Both the position numbers and the translations under genes were made by a program. A DNA stretch of 64,000 nt, from NCBI RefSeq assembly GCF_900109265.1, contig NZ_FNZM01000009.1:62001-126000 (forward strand), given 5' to 3'. The notes beneath the pieces were generated by a model. It did not search any database and was not told where the DNA came from. It saw only the letters and a list, made by a program, of their open reading frames with translations. Positions 39,459-49,554 of this stretch are shown piece after piece; positions within the stretch are counted from its first letter, which is position 1; each line of letters begins with the position of its first letter. The DNA comes from Paraburkholderia tropica (GTDB lineage: Bacteria; Pseudomonadota; Gammaproteobacteria; Burkholderiales; Burkholderiaceae).

Positions 39459-40094
39459 TCAGGCCGCGCCGCGCAGCACGTCGGCCGACTGCGCGCGCTT
39501 CACGCCCGCCGCCTGCAACTGCTCCCACGCGGCGGCCAGCGAGCCGTTCAGGTCGATGGCGCGCGAGGCGTCTTCGATCAGCACGGTTTCGAAGCCCGCG
39601 GCGCGCGCATCGAGCGCGGACCACGCAACGCAATAGTCGGTCGCGAGGCCGCAGCAGTACACGCGCTTCGCGCCCGTATCGCGCAGATAGCCCGCGAGTC
39701 CGGTGGGCGTCGTGCGATCGGCTTCGAGAAACGCCGAGTAGCTGTCGACGTCCACGTGATGACCCTTGCGGATGACCGCGCGCGCATGCGGCACGTCGAG
39801 ATCGCGATGCAAAGCCGCGCCTGGCGTGCCCTGCACGCAGTGCGTGGGCCACAGCACCTGCTCGCCGTACGGCAGCGCGACGGTCTCGAAGGGCTGGCGC
39901 CCCGCGTGATTCGCGGCAAACGACACGTGCGCCGCCGGGTGCCAATCCTGCGTGAGCACCACATGCGCGAAGCCCTGCGCGAGCCGGTTGGCGACCGGCA
40001 CGACTTCGTCGCCGTGCGCGACGGCCAGCGCCCCGCCTGGCATGAAGTCGTATTGCAGGTCGATCAGCAGGAGCACGTCGTCTGCGCTTCTCAT
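39459..40094 (-). CDS. pncA: Nicotinamidase
   Basis: Converts nicotinamide to nicotinate for NAD salvage. The 211-residue isochorismatase-fold protein keeps the catalytic triad D12 ([10 protein letters not shown]), K110 (VIRKGHH) and C155 ([10 protein letters not shown]), with the metal-site [12 protein letters not shown]. Its position between the thiolase and FadB-like genes, on the same strand, is notable because NAD is the cofactor of the dehydrogenase step; it may be in the same transcription unit (59-base gap to the FadB-like gene). Confidence 0.93.
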   Translation of the reverse strand: MRSADDVLLLIDLQYDFMPGGALAVAHGDEVVPVANRLAQGFAHVVLTQDWHPAAHVSFAANHAGRQPFETVALPYGEQVLWPTHCVQGTPGAALHRDLDVPHARAVIRKGHHVDVDSYSAFLEADRTTPTGLAGYLRDTGAKRVYCCGLATDYCVAWSALDARAAGFETVLIEDASRAIDLNGSLAAAWEQLQAAGVKRAQSADVLRGAA

Positions 40095-40153
40095 CGTGTT
40101 CGTCCGTTCTTGCTAGCGTTGATACATCTGGTTGATACGCGTGCGGGCGTCGC

Positions 40154-42250
40154 TCAGTTGAACGCGCCGCCGTTCTCCGCGCGCTTGGCCAGCGACGACG
40201 CGATCTGCCAGGCGTCGCCGTTCGGCTGTTGCGCGTAGCGGCGAATCGAGCGCGCCACGTTGTAGAGACCGACCGTGTCGGCGTAGAGCATCGGGCCGCC
40301 GCGCCACAGCGGGAAGCCGTAGCCCGTGAGATAGACCATGTCGATGTCCGACGCCTTCGACGCGATGCCTTCTTCGAGAATCTTCGCGCCTTCGTTGACG
40401 AGCGCGTAGACCAGGCGCTCGACGATTTCCTCGTCGCTGATCTTGCGGCGTTCGGCGCCCGCTTCCTTCGAGTACGCGACGATCATGTCGTCGACGAGCT
40501 TCGAGGGCAGCGCATTGCGTTCGCCCGCCTTGTAGTCGTACCAGCCCGCGCCGGTCTTCTGGCCGAAGCGCCCCGTTTCGCACAGACGGTCGGCGATCTT
40601 CGAGTACTTCATGTCCGGATGTTCCTGGTAACGACGCTTGCGGATCGCCCAGCCGATATCGTTGCCCGCGAGGTCGCTCATGCGGAACGGCCCCATCGCG
40701 AAGCCGAACTTCTCGATCGCGCGGTCGACCTGCGCGGGCAGCGCGCCTTCTTCGAGCATGTAGAGCGCCTGGCGCACGTACTGCTCGATCATGCGGTTGC
40801 CGATGAAGCCGTCGCACACGCCCGAGACCACGGCCGTCTTGCGGATCTTCTTCGCGACCTGCATGACGGTGGCCAGCACGTCCTTCGCGGTTTCCTTGCC
40901 GCGCACGACTTCGAGCAGCTTCATGACGTTGGCCGGACTGAAGAAGTGCAGACCGACCACGTCCTGCGGACGCTTCGTGAAGGCCGCGATCTTGTCGACG
41001 TCGAGCGTCGAGGTGTTCGAGGCGAGAATGGCGCCCGGCTTCGCGACTTCGTCCAGACGCTTGAACACCTGCTCCTTCACGCCGAGTTCTTCGAACACCG
41101 CTTCGATGATGAGATCGGCCTGCTTGAGGTCGTGGTAGGACAGCGTCGGGCTGATCAGCGCCATGCGCGCGTCGAGCTTCTCCTGCGTGAGCTTGCCCTT
41201 CTTGACCTGCGCTTCGTAGTTCTTGCGGATCGTGGCGAGACCGCGATCGAGCGCTTCCTGCTTCGTTTCGAGCAGCGTGACCGGCACGCCCGCGTTCAGG
41301 AAGTTCATCGTGATGCCGCCGCCCATCGTGCCTGCGCCGATCACCGCGACTGTCTGGATGTCGCGCGTGGGCGTGCTCGACGGCACATCGGGAATCTTGC
41401 TCGCGGCGCGCTCGCCGAAGAACGCGTGACGCAGCGCGTGCGATTCCGGCGTTTGCACCAGTTCGACGAAGCATTCGCGCTCGTAGGCGAGGCCCTTGTC
41501 GAAGCCCTGCTTCACGCCCGCGGCGATGGCGTCGATGCACTTGACCGGCGCCGGATAGTTCTTCGACATCGCGCCCACGGTGTTGCGCGAGAACTGCAGG
41601 AAGCCTTCGGCGTTCGGATGCTCGATCTTGCGGTTGCGCACGAGCGGATGCGGACCCTGCTTGTCGGCGGCCTTGCGCGCGAACGCAACGGCTTCGTCGA
41701 GCAGATCGCCTTGCGCCATGGCGTCGAACAGGCCCGACTTCGCGAGCTTCTCGCTCGGCACCGGCGCGCCGCTGACGATCATGTTCAGCGCGGCTTCGAG
41801 GCCGATCGCGCGCGGCAGGCGCTGCGTGCCGCCCGCGCCGGGCAGAATGCCGAGCTTCACTTCGGGCAGCGCGATCTGCGCGCCGGGCGCCGCGATGCGA
41901 TAGTGCGCGCCGAGCGCCAGTTCGAGGCCGCCGCCCATCGCCACGCTGTGGATCGCCGCGACCACCGGCTTCGCACTCTTCTCCACTTCCTTGATGACGG
42001 TGTGGAGCGTGGGCTCCTGGGTGGCCTTCGGCGTGTTGAATTCGGTGATGTCGGCGCCGCCCGAAAACGCCTTGCCCGCGCCCGTGATGACGATGGCCGT
42101 GACCGCCGTGTCGGCGTTGGCGCGCGCGATGCCCTCGACGATGCCGGTACGGGTCGCGTGACCCAGGCCGTTGACGGGCGGATTGTTGAGCGTGATGACG
42201 GCGACGCCGTCGCGAGTCGTGTAAATCACTGCCGCGTTGTCCACTACCAT
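40154..42250 (-). CDS. Bifunctional enoyl-CoA hydratase/3-hydroxyacyl-CoA dehydrogenase (FadB/FadJ-like)
   Basis: A 698-residue multifunctional beta-oxidation enzyme. The hydratase half keeps [45 protein letters not shown] with both catalytic Glu residues; the dehydrogenase half has [45 protein letters not shown] and GFIGNRM. The length is close to FadB but the layout is more like peroxisomal-type enzymes. ATG 42250 has GGAGG upstream; the 16-residue extension to 42298 would lack one. A GAACG-TT-CGTTC dyad between A- and T-tracts lies 89-100 bp upstream and may bind a TetR-type fatty-acid regulator. Confidence 0.93.
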   Translation of the reverse strand: MVVDNAAVIYTTRDGVAVITLNNPPVNGLGHATRTGIVEGIARANADTAVTAIVITGAGKAFSGGADITEFNTPKATQEPTLHTVIKEVEKSAKPVVAAIHSVAMGGGLELALGAHYRIAAPGAQIALPEVKLGILPGAGGTQRLPRAIGLEAALNMIVSGAPVPSEKLAKSGLFDAMAQGDLLDEAVAFARKAADKQGPHPLVRNRKIEHPNAEGFLQFSRNTVGAMSKNYPAPVKCIDAIAAGVKQGFDKGLAYERECFVELVQTPESHALRHAFFGERAASKIPDVPSSTPTRDIQTVAVIGAGTMGGGITMNFLNAGVPVTLLETKQEALDRGLATIRKNYEAQVKKGKLTQEKLDARMALISPTLSYHDLKQADLIIEAVFEELGVKEQVFKRLDEVAKPGAILASNTSTLDVDKIAAFTKRPQDVVGLHFFSPANVMKLLEVVRGKETAKDVLATVMQVAKKIRKTAVVSGVCDGFIGNRMIEQYVRQALYMLEEGALPAQVDRAIEKFGFAMGPFRMSDLAGNDIGWAIRKRRYQEHPDMKYSKIADRLCETGRFGQKTGAGWYDYKAGERNALPSKLVDDMIVAYSKEAGAERRKISDEEIVERLVYALVNEGAKILEEGIASKASDIDMVYLTGYGFPLWRGGPMLYADTVGLYNVARSIRRYAQQPNGDAWQIASSLAKRAENGGAFN

Positions 42251-42338
42251 TTGCCTGCCTCCATGCTTGCGGGCCGCGTTGTGCGTCGCCGGCTTCATTG
42301 TCCGACATTCCCGGTCAGCAGGCAGAATACCGAAAAAA

Positions 42339-42350
42339 GAACGTTCGTTC
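42339..42350. promoter_or_regulatory. Dyad GAACG-TT-CGTTC upstream of the FadB-like gene
   Basis: Five-bp inverted arms with a 2-bp centre, set between AAAAAA (42333-42338) and TTTTTTT (42353-42359). The same CGTTCGTTC nonamer occurs in the thiolase upstream region (39429-39437). TetR-type repressors of fatty-acid breakdown bind comparable short dyads; the link is inference. Confidence 0.45.
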
Positions 42351-42439
42351 CATTTTTTTCGATAACAAAGGCGTCAGGGTTTGTACCGACCGTCGTGCAG
42401 GTTTGGGAACAAACGGCTCGAAGCGTACGGAAAGCGCAT

Positions 42440-42464
42440 AAAAAAACGCGGCCCGCAGGCCGCG
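42440..42464 (-). terminator. Rho-independent terminator after the acyl-CoA ligase gene
   Basis: 7-bp GC stem CGCGGCC / GGCCGCG with a 4-base loop, followed on the minus strand by a TTTTTTT run (42440-42446). It lies 45 bases beyond the ligase stop and separates it from the fadB-like gene. Confidence 0.85.
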
Positions 42465-42508
42465 CCGAAGCAACGCTCGATACGTATCGAGCTAACCGTG
42501 ATGCGGCT

Positions 42509-44245
42509 CTAATCGGGCGTCGCCGCCGACTTGACCGGGTGCGCGCCGCCACCCGCGTGCGCATCGATATTCGCGTCGAGCGGCTCCATCGGACATTGCT
42601 CGCTCGCCGCTGCCGCCGTGGGCAGCACGTGATCGCGGAACTGCTCGCGCAGTTTGAGCTTTTGCAGCTTGCCGGTGGCCGTGTGCGGCAGTTCGTCGAC
42701 GAAAGCCACGTCGTCGGGCTGCCACCATTTCACGACCTTGCCGTCGAAATACGCGAGCAGCGCCTCGCGGGTGACCTCGGCGCCGGGCTTCTTCACCGCG
42801 ACGATCAGCGGCCGCTCGGTCCAGCGCGGATGCGCACAGGCAATACACGCGGCCTCCGCAATCGCCGGATGCGAAACCGCGATGTTTTCCAGCTCGATCG
42901 AACTGATCCACTCGCCGCCCGACTTGATCACGTCCTTGCTGCGGTCGGTGATGTGCAGGAAGCCGTCGGCGTCGATGGTCGCGACGTCGCCGGTCGGGAA
43001 CCAGCCGTCGATCAGCGGCGTGCCGCCCGCCTGCCGGAAATAACGGTCGATGACCCACGGCCCGCGCACATGCAGGTCGCCGAACGCGACGCCGTCCCAC
43101 GGCAACTCGCGCCCGTCGTCGCCGACGATCTTCATGTCGACGCCGAAAATCACGCGTCCCTGCTTTTCGAGCAGCGCGCGGCGCGCGTCCGGCGGACGCT
43201 GCGACTGCTCCCAGTTGAGCTTCGCGAGCGTGCCGAGCGGCGACATCTCCGTCATGCCCCACGCGTGAATCACCTGCACGCCGTAGGTGTCTTCGTAAGT
43301 GCGCAGCATCGCGGGCGGACACGCCGAACCGCCGATCACCGTACGCTGCAAGGTCGAAAACTTCACGCCCGCGTCGCGCATATACGTGAGCAGGCCGAGC
43401 CACACTGTCGGCACGCCCGCCGAACAGGTCACGCCCTCGGACTCCATCAACTCGTAGAGCGACTTGCCGTCGAGATCCTTGCCGGGCAGCACGAGCTTGG
43501 TGCCGTTCAGCGGCGCCGCGTGCGGAATGCCCCACGCATTCACATGGAACATCGGCACGACGGGCAGGATCGCGTCGCGCGCCGAGAGCCCGATCGAATC
43601 GGGCAAGGACGCCGCGTACGCATGCAGCACCGACGAACGATGCGTGTAGAGCGCGCCCTTCGGATTGCCGGTGGTGCCCGATGTGTAGCAGAGATTCGAC
43701 GCGCTACGCTCGTCGAGCAAGGGCCAGGCATAATCGCCGTCTTGCGCCGCGAGCAGCGTTTCATACGCGAGCACCGGCGTTTTCATCGCCGGGAGACAGG
43801 ATTCGTCGCACAGCGCGATCCAGCCGCGCACGTTCGGACATTGCGGCGCGAGTGCGTCGACGAGCGGCGCGAACGTGAGGTCGAACAGCACATAGCGATC
43901 GTCGGCGTGATTGACGATCCAGGCGATCTGCTCGGGAAAGAGACGCGGATTGATCGTGTGGCACACGGCGCCGAAACCGGTCACGCCGAAATACGCTTCC
44001 ATGTGCCGGTAGCCGTTCCAGGCCAGCGTGCCGACGCGCTCGCCGGGCTCGACGCCCAGCGCGATGAGCGCCTGCGCGAGCTGCTTCGCGCGCGTCTCGC
44101 AATCGCGGTAGGTATAGCGGTGCAGGTCGCCCTCGATGCGGCGCGAAACGATCTCGGTGTTGCCGTGATGACGCGCGGCATGCGCGATCAGCGACGACAC
44201 GAGAAGCGGCACGTCCATCATGTGTCCCAGCAGCGGCGCAGTCAT
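42509..44245 (-). CDS. Acyl-CoA synthetase (long/medium-chain-fatty-acid-CoA ligase)
   Basis: Adenylate-forming enzyme of 578 residues that activates a fatty or similar carboxylic acid with ATP and CoA. The AMP motif [51 protein letters not shown] and the catalytic-lysine region [15 protein letters not shown] are present. The C-terminal tail after [10 protein letters not shown] is Ala-rich. GAGGAG lies about ten bases before ATG 44245; the longer upstream reading is a shadow. It would feed the hydratase/dehydrogenase and thiolase downstream. Confidence 0.93.
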   Translation of the reverse strand: MTAPLLGHMMDVPLLVSSLIAHAARHHGNTEIVSRRIEGDLHRYTYRDCETRAKQLAQALIALGVEPGERVGTLAWNGYRHMEAYFGVTGFGAVCHTINPRLFPEQIAWIVNHADDRYVLFDLTFAPLVDALAPQCPNVRGWIALCDESCLPAMKTPVLAYETLLAAQDGDYAWPLLDERSASNLCYTSGTTGNPKGALYTHRSSVLHAYAASLPDSIGLSARDAILPVVPMFHVNAWGIPHAAPLNGTKLVLPGKDLDGKSLYELMESEGVTCSAGVPTVWLGLLTYMRDAGVKFSTLQRTVIGGSACPPAMLRTYEDTYGVQVIHAWGMTEMSPLGTLAKLNWEQSQRPPDARRALLEKQGRVIFGVDMKIVGDDGRELPWDGVAFGDLHVRGPWVIDRYFRQAGGTPLIDGWFPTGDVATIDADGFLHITDRSKDVIKSGGEWISSIELENIAVSHPAIAEAACIACAHPRWTERPLIVAVKKPGAEVTREALLAYFDGKVVKWWQPDDVAFVDELPHTATGKLQKLKLREQFRDHVLPTAAAASEQCPMEPLDANIDAHAGGGAHPVKSAATPD

Positions 44246-44426
44246 GCTCGTCGGTCTCCTCGGCTCGAATGCGATCATTCTCGTTATGGGATGGAGCGGG
44301 CTCGCCGGGTCCGGCGCGTGCGCGTGCGGGAGGCGTGCCGCCCGACGGTGTCGATGACAACGATGGCCTGTCCTGCACGCCGGCGGGCGCGGACTTACAA
44401 TATCGGCTAATCCACAGGCGCTCAAC

Positions 44427-46025
44427 ATGTCGTTTTCACCAGGCCTTTCAGACTCGCAAGGCGGCACGTCCGCCCCCCAGGCGCCGCAAAGCGGCGCACT
44501 CGCCGACTTCGAACGCGCGCTCACCGCAGCGCGCGACGACGCGTTCGCCGCGCTCGGCGCCACCTTCCACACGCGCCTGCCCGGCGCGCCGCTGCCCGCG
44601 CCCTACGTGGTCGGGTTCTCGGCGGACACGGCCGCGCTGCTCGGGCTCGATCCGGGCGTCGTGAACGATCCGTCATTCGCGGCGTTTTTCTGCGGCAACT
44701 TCACCCGCGAACGCTCGCCCTCGGCCATGTCGTATGCGGCCGTTTACTCGGGGCATCAGTTCGGCGTGTGGGCGGGCCAGCTCGGCGACGGCCGCGCGCT
44801 GATGCTCGGCGAAGTCGAGCACGCGGGCCGGCGCTACGACGTCCAGCTCAAGGGCGCGGGCCGCACGCCCTACTCGCGCATGGGCGACGGCCGCGCGGTG
44901 CTGCGCTCGTCGATCCGCGAATATCTGTGCTCGGAAGCCATGCATCACCTCGGCATTCCGACCACGCGCGCGCTCGCCGTGATCGGCTCCGATCAGACCG
45001 TGCGCCGCGAGGAACTCGAAACGGCCGCCGTCGTCACGCGCGTGTCGCCGAGCTTCGTGCGCTTCGGCCACTTCGAGCACTTCTATTCGCAGGACAACGT
45101 CGAGGCGCTGCGCACGCTTGCCGATCACGTCATCGACCGTTTCTATCCGCAGCTGCGCGAAGCTGACGACCCGTATCTCGCGCTGCTCGATCAGGCCGTG
45201 CGCACCACGGCGGCGCTGATGGTCGAGTGGCAGGCCGTGGGTTTCTGCCACGGCGTGATGAACACCGACAACATGTCGATCCTCGGTCTCACGATCGACT
45301 ACGGCCCGTTCGGTTTCATCGACGGCTTCGACGCGAATCACATCTGCAATCATTCGGATTCGCAGGGTCGCTACGCGTACCGCAATCAGCCGCAGATCGG
45401 CTACTGGAATCTCTTTTGCCTCGCGCAGGCGCTGTTGCCGCTGTTCGGCCCGCAGTACGACCAGACCGACGAGAAAGCGCACACCGAGCGCTGCATCGCC
45501 GACGCGCAACGCGTGCTCGAAGGCTTCAAGGGGCATTTCGCGCCCGCGCTCGAAGCGCGCATGCGTGCGAAGCTCGGCCTCGAACACGCGCGTGAAGGCG
45601 ACGATCAGCTCGCGAACCAGCTGTTCGAAATCATGCATGCGAATCGCGCCGACTTCACGCTGACGTTCCGCCATCTCTCGCGCGTTTCGAAGCACGACGC
45701 GAGCGGCGACACGAGCGTGCGCGACCTGTTCCTCGATCGCGCCGCGTTCGACGCGTGGGCCGTCACCTATCGCGCGCGTCTCGCGCACGAAACCCGCGAC
45801 GACGCCACGCGCGCCGCAGCGATGAACCGCGTCAATCCGAAGTTCGTGCTGCGCAATCACCTCGCGCAAACGGCCATCGAGCGCGCGGCACAGAAGGATT
45901 TCAGCGAAGTCGAGCGGCTCGCGACGGTGCTCAGGCGTCCCTTCGACGAGCAGCCGGAATACGAAAGCTACGCGGCGCTGCCGCCCGACTGGGCGAGCTC
46001 GCTCGAAGTCAGTTGCTCTTCGTGA
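44427..46025 (+). CDS. selO: SelO (YdiU) protein adenylyltransferase
   Basis: Pseudokinase-fold AMP-transferase of 532 residues that in E. coli and mitochondria AMPylates redox-related proteins. [44 protein letters not shown] and [21 protein letters not shown] are hallmarks, as is the magnesium/ATP stretch [25 protein letters not shown]. The normal C-terminal Cys pair ends the chain (SCSS), where E. coli-type proteins use CSC. It lies 64 bases before msrB on the same strand, a methionine-sulfoxide repair gene, which suggests oxidative-stress coupling. Confidence 0.93.
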   Translation: MSFSPGLSDSQGGTSAPQAPQSGALADFERALTAARDDAFAALGATFHTRLPGAPLPAPYVVGFSADTAALLGLDPGVVNDPSFAAFFCGNFTRERSPSAMSYAAVYSGHQFGVWAGQLGDGRALMLGEVEHAGRRYDVQLKGAGRTPYSRMGDGRAVLRSSIREYLCSEAMHHLGIPTTRALAVIGSDQTVRREELETAAVVTRVSPSFVRFGHFEHFYSQDNVEALRTLADHVIDRFYPQLREADDPYLALLDQAVRTTAALMVEWQAVGFCHGVMNTDNMSILGLTIDYGPFGFIDGFDANHICNHSDSQGRYAYRNQPQIGYWNLFCLAQALLPLFGPQYDQTDEKAHTERCIADAQRVLEGFKGHFAPALEARMRAKLGLEHAREGDDQLANQLFEIMHANRADFTLTFRHLSRVSKHDASGDTSVRDLFLDRAAFDAWAVTYRARLAHETRDDATRAAAMNRVNPKFVLRNHLAQTAIERAAQKDFSEVERLATVLRRPFDEQPEYESYAALPPDWASSLEVSCSS

Positions 46026-46089
46026 GCGCGCCCCCATCTAAGCGACTCTTCCGCACTTCCCCTCGACCGCAACCCGACAGGAACCCGAC

Positions 46090-46509
46090 ATGAGCCAGGA
46101 CGACCACAACTCCGACGCCTACCCCGGCCACAAGTCCGACGCCGAATGGCGCGAGAAGCTCGACCCCACGCAATACCAGGTCACGCGCCATGCGGCCACC
46201 GAACGCGCCTTCACCGGCAAGTACTGGGACCACAACGAGCGCGGCATCTACGACTGCGTCTGCTGTGGCACGCCGCTGTTCGAATCCGACACGAAATTCG
46301 ACGCCGGTTGCGGCTGGCCGAGCTACTTCCGTCCGATCGACGGCGAGGTAATCGAGGAGCGCACGGACCGCACGCACGGCATGCTGCGCATCGAGGTGCG
46401 TTGCAAGAACTGCGGCGCGCATCTGGGCCACGTATTCGAAGATGGTCCGGCCCCGACCGGCCTGCGGTATTGCATCAATTCGGCTGCGTTACAATTCGAG
46501 CCCAAGTAA
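46090..46509 (+). CDS. msrB: Peptide-methionine (R)-S-oxide reductase
   Basis: Repairs oxidised methionine in proteins. The 139-residue MsrB has zinc cysteines C56/C59 (YDCVCCG) and C105/C108 (RCKNCG), GCGWPSYF and the catalytic Cys C128 in [11 protein letters not shown]. It follows selO closely. A very strong terminator lies 20 bases past its stop. Confidence 0.95.
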   Translation: MSQDDHNSDAYPGHKSDAEWREKLDPTQYQVTRHAATERAFTGKYWDHNERGIYDCVCCGTPLFESDTKFDAGCGWPSYFRPIDGEVIEERTDRTHGMLRIEVRCKNCGAHLGHVFEDGPAPTGLRYCINSAALQFEPK

Positions 46510-46528
46510 GCGAGGCGCCGCCTCGCGC

Positions 46529-46582
46529 GAGGGCGCAAACGCCCGCCGGCCCTGGGGCCGCGCGGGCGTCGCGCCCTCTTTT
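46529..46582 (+). terminator. Very long hairpin terminator after msrB
   Basis: Three stacked stems, GAGGGCGC/GCGCCCTC (46529-46536, 46571-46578), ACGCCCGC/GCGGGCGT and CGGCC/GGCCG, with only a small bulge and a 4-base loop, followed by TTTTA. About 21 bp of pairing makes it unusually stable. Confidence 0.8.
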
Positions 46583-46614
46583 AGCGGCTCTTAGAGCCAA
46601 CTTCCAGGCCGATA

Positions 46615-47148
46615 ATGAAATTTCTGTTTGATCTGTTCCCGATCATCCTGTTCTTCGTCGCCTTCAAGCTGTGGGGCATCTTCACGGCCACCGCCGTGGC
46701 CATCGCGGCGACGCTCGTGCAAATCGCCTGGGTCGCGTTTCGTCACCGCAAGGTCGACCCGATGCTGTGGCTGAGTCTGGGCATCGTCGTCGTGTTCGGC
46801 GGCGCCACGCTCATGCTGCACGACGAAACCTTCATCAAGTGGAAACCCACGGTGCTCTACTGGGCGTTCTCCATCGTGCTGCTGGTCTCGCAGGTCGCGT
46901 TCAGCAAGAACCTCATCGAAGCGATGATGGGCAAGCAGATCACGCTGCCCACGCGCATCTGGACGCAACTGAACTTCGTCTGGTCGGTCTTCTTCGCGCT
47001 GCTCGGCATCCTGAACCTGTTCGTCGCGTTCCACTTCTCGACCGACGCCTGGGTTGATTTCAAACTGTTCGGCGCGACCGGCATTCTGGTGGTGTTCATC
47101 GTCGGCCAGAGCCTGTGGCTGTCGCGTCACATGAAGGAAGAAGAATGA
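46615..47148 (+). CDS. yciB: YciB-family inner-membrane septation protein
   Basis: Multi-helix membrane protein of 177 residues (intracellular septation protein A group) with five or so helices: [81 protein letters not shown] and [20 protein letters not shown]. It contributes to cell-envelope synthesis or division by family analogy. ATGA overlap couples it to bolA. Confidence 0.93.
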   Translation: MKFLFDLFPIILFFVAFKLWGIFTATAVAIAATLVQIAWVAFRHRKVDPMLWLSLGIVVVFGGATLMLHDETFIKWKPTVLYWAFSIVLLVSQVAFSKNLIEAMMGKQITLPTRIWTQLNFVWSVFFALLGILNLFVAFHFSTDAWVDFKLFGATGILVVFIVGQSLWLSRHMKEEE

Positions 47149-47456
47149 GCGACGAGTTCCTTAACGCCTCGCCGGCAGAGCGCCTCGCGCTGATCGAAAC
47201 GCGCGTCACCGCGGCGCTCGCGCCGGTCGATTCGATCGTCGTGCGCGACGACAGCGCACAGCACGCCGGTCACGCCGGTGCCTCGGCGGGCGGGCATTAT
47301 CACGTCACGATCGTTGCGTCCGCATTCGCCGGGAAAGCCCGCGTGGCAAGGCACCGCATGGTGTATGATGCGCTGGCCGAAGCCATGCAGCGCGGCATCC
47401 ATGCACTCGCGATCACGGCGCTCACGCCCGAAGAAGCCGCGGCGCTGCCCCGCTAA
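47145..47456 (+). CDS. BolA-family protein
   Basis: Small protein of 103 residues with the class II KH-like BolA fold: [56 protein letters not shown]. BolA proteins act with monothiol glutaredoxins in iron regulation. Start ATG 47145 overlaps yciB by ATGA, and the upstream in-frame codons are not used. The following parvulin gene lies 51 bases on. Confidence 0.9.
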   Translation: MSDEFLNASPAERLALIETRVTAALAPVDSIVVRDDSAQHAGHAGASAGGHYHVTIVASAFAGKARVARHRMVYDALAEAMQRGIHALAITALTPEEAAALPR

Positions 47457-47507
47457 GCCCCACTTTATTTGGTTCGCCCTTTTGGTTCGCCCTGTTAGGA
47501 CTTACAG

Positions 47508-48287
47508 ATGACCTTGAAGAAAACCCGTCTCTGGGTGTTGCTGGCTGCGTTCGCTGCGGCTCCCGCTTTTGCGCAGAACATCGCCGTCGTGAACGGCACG
47601 CCGATTCCGAAGGCGCGCGCCGACGCGCTCGTCGCCCAGGTCGTGGCCCAGGGCCAGCAAGACACGCCGGATCTGCAAAAGGCCGTGCGTGAAGAGCTGA
47701 TCAACCGCGAAGTGCTGATGCAGGAAGCGGCGCGTCTGGGCATTCCGAATCGTCCGGACGTGAAGGCGCAACTGGCGATGGCCCAGCAGCAGGTCATCCT
47801 GCACGCGTGGATCGAGGACTTCCTCAAGACCAACCAGCCGACGGACGCCGACGTCAAGGCCATGTACGACAAGCTCACGCAAGGCGCGGGCGGCAAGGAA
47901 TATCACCTGCATCACATCCTCGTCGACAACGAGCAGCAGGCCAAGGACCTGATCGCGAAGATCAAGGGCGGCGCGAGCTTCGAAGACCTCGCGAAGCAGT
48001 ACTCGAAGGATCCGGGTTCGGCGAAGAACGGCGGCGATCTCGACTGGTCGGACCCGAAGGCCTACGTGCCTGAGTTCGCCGCGGCCGCTACGTCGCTGCA
48101 GAAAGGCCAGGTCACCGATACGCCGGTGCACACGCAGTTCGGCTGGCACATCATCCGCGTGGACGACATCCGCGCGATCGCCCCGCCGCCGCTCGAGCAG
48201 GTTCGCCCGCAGATCGTGCAGCAGCTCCAGCAGGAAAAGCTGCTCGCGTTCGAGAAGCAACTGCGCGCGCAAGCGAAGATCCAGTAA
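47508..48287 (+). CDS. Periplasmic parvulin-type peptidyl-prolyl isomerase
   Basis: Secreted foldase of 259 residues. Signal peptide MTLKKTRLWVLLAAFAAAPAFA; then a SurA-like N-terminal helical region; the parvulin domain spans about 130-225 (EYHLHHILVDNEQQAKDLI, GGASFEDLAKQYSKDPGSAKNGGDLDW, TQFGWHIIRVDDI). It helps outer-membrane protein folding. It is the last gene of the yciB-bolA-ppi run and ends in a strong bidirectional terminator. Confidence 0.92.
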   Translation: MTLKKTRLWVLLAAFAAAPAFAQNIAVVNGTPIPKARADALVAQVVAQGQQDTPDLQKAVREELINREVLMQEAARLGIPNRPDVKAQLAMAQQQVILHAWIEDFLKTNQPTDADVKAMYDKLTQGAGGKEYHLHHILVDNEQQAKDLIAKIKGGASFEDLAKQYSKDPGSAKNGGDLDWSDPKAYVPEFAAAATSLQKGQVTDTPVHTQFGWHIIRVDDIRAIAPPPLEQVRPQIVQQLQQEKLLAFEKQLRAQAKIQ

Positions 48288-48312
48288 ATCCGCACTGCGG
48301 TTTTGCTGTAGG

Positions 48313-48347
48313 AAAAACCCCGCGACCTTTCGAGGCGCGGGGTTTTT
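48313..48347. terminator. Bidirectional rho-independent terminator
   Basis: 12-bp stem AAAAACCCCGCG / CGCGGGGTTTTT with an 11-base loop lies between the convergent parvulin gene and fic, with T-runs in both directions. Confidence 0.9.
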
Positions 48348-49469
48348 TCATGCTGGCGGATTCAGTTCGTAGCTCGTGCTGCGCCCGCCGCTCTCGTTCT
48401 TGCGCAGCACGCCGCGCGCGAGCAGGTCGTTGATGTCGCGCAGCGCCGTATCCGACGAGCACTTGGCCAGCGCGGCCCATTTGCTGCTGGTGAGCTTGCC
48501 GTCGAAACCGTCGAGCAGACGATTGACGACCTTGGCCTGGCGCTCGTTGAACGGCGCGTCCGCCCATTGACGCCAGAAGCGCGCCTTGACGAACACCGAG
48601 TCGAGCGTGATCTGCGCGTGATCGACCGCGCGATGCAAGGTGTCGAGAAACCAGCGCAGCCACTCGGTCACATCCATTGAACGCCGCTGCGAGCGTTCGA
48701 GAATCTCGTAGTACGCCTTGCGCTCGCGCTGGATTTGCGCCGACAGGCTGTAGAAGCGCTGCGAACTGCCGTCCGCGCGCGCGAGCAGCAGATCGCCGAT
48801 TGCGCGCGCGACACGGCCGTTGCCGTCGTCGAACGGATGCAGCGTGACGAACCAGAGATGGCCGAGTCCGGCCTTGATCAGCGGCGGCATCTGCGCGGGC
48901 GCGTTGACCCAGGCGAGAAAGCGCGCCAGCTCCGCTTCGAGACGCGGCGCGGGCGGCGCTTCGAAGTGCACATGCTGACGCCCGATCGGCCCCGACACGA
49001 CCTGCATCGGACCGGTGGCATCGTCACGCCAGGCGCCGACGCGAATCGGCGTGAGGCCCGCGTAACCGGTCGGAAACAACGCGGCGTGCCAGCCGAACAG
49101 GCGTTCGCGCGTGACCGGAAAACGGCTGGCGGCCGTCGCGTCGAGCACCATTTCCACGACGCCTTCCACATGCCGATCGACGGGCGCGAGCGCGCCAATG
49201 TCCACGCCCAGACGCCGCGCGATCGACGAACGCACCGAGACCACGCTCAGACGCTCGCCCTCGATTTCGCTGGTCTTCAGCACGTCCTCGGTGAGCGCCG
49301 CGAGGCTCGCCTGGTCACGCAGACGCATGCCGACATCCGCGAGACGGCCCATCAGCACGCCCTGGGCGCGGCTCGCCTCGGCCATGGGCTCGGCGAGCGC
49401 GGCCATGTCGAAGCGCCACTCGGGCCAGTCGCCGGCTTGCCAGATGTAGGTGTATTCGCCGCTATTCAT
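48348..49469 (-). CDS. Fic-family AMP-transferase with DUF4172 N terminus and C-terminal winged helix
   Basis: Protein of 373 residues. N-terminal DUF4172-like YTYIWQAGDWPEWRFD; inhibitory helix with T66-S-E-I-E70-G71 (class II Fic autoinhibition motif S/T-x3-E-G/N); flap near 155-173; catalytic motif HPFDDGNGRVAR with H211 and R222; C-terminal winged helix about 305-373 (QAKVVNRLLDG, SDTALRDINDLLARGVLRKN). Shewanella SoFic is a comparable protein. All key residues are present, so it should AMPylate when the inhibitory Glu is displaced. ATG 49469 lacks a ribosome site; GTG 49502 also lacks one. A duplicated operator array covers the start. Confidence 0.92.
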   Translation of the reverse strand: MNSGEYTYIWQAGDWPEWRFDMAALAEPMAEASRAQGVLMGRLADVGMRLRDQASLAALTEDVLKTSEIEGERLSVVSVRSSIARRLGVDIGALAPVDRHVEGVVEMVLDATAASRFPVTRERLFGWHAALFPTGYAGLTPIRVGAWRDDATGPMQVVSGPIGRQHVHFEAPPAPRLEAELARFLAWVNAPAQMPPLIKAGLGHLWFVTLHPFDDGNGRVARAIGDLLLARADGSSQRFYSLSAQIQRERKAYYEILERSQRRSMDVTEWLRWFLDTLHRAVDHAQITLDSVFVKARFWRQWADAPFNERQAKVVNRLLDGFDGKLTSSKWAALAKCSSDTALRDINDLLARGVLRKNESGGRSTSYELNPPA

Positions 49470-49551
49470 GCGGTGATTATGGCGCGGATTCGCCGCATGC
49501 ACAATTTATTCTCCGCACATTATGCGGCGAATAGGGTCGCTATTCGCCGCA
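49453..49551 (-). promoter_or_regulatory. Duplicated operator array at the fic start (TATTCGCCGCA half-sites)
   Basis: Six 11-bp half-sites. Array A: TATTCGCCGCT (49453), inverted TGCGGTGATTA (49469), GATTCGCCGCA (49487). Array B: TATTCTCCGCA (49507), inverted TGCGGCGAATA (49523), TATTCGCCGCA (49541). Every site in B is exactly 54 bp from its partner in A, and in each array the last two sites form a dyad with a 7-base spacer; the dyad of B is perfect. Array A covers the fic start codon. The geometry fits a dimeric winged-helix regulator; whether Fic itself or another protein binds is unknown. Confidence 0.75.
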
Positions 49552-49554
49552 CGC

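Noticed and set aside
40229..44410. 1393-codon open frame on the plus strand
   Set aside because: It runs antisense through the FadB-like gene, the terminator at 42440-42464 and the ligase gene; no start site or domain supports it.
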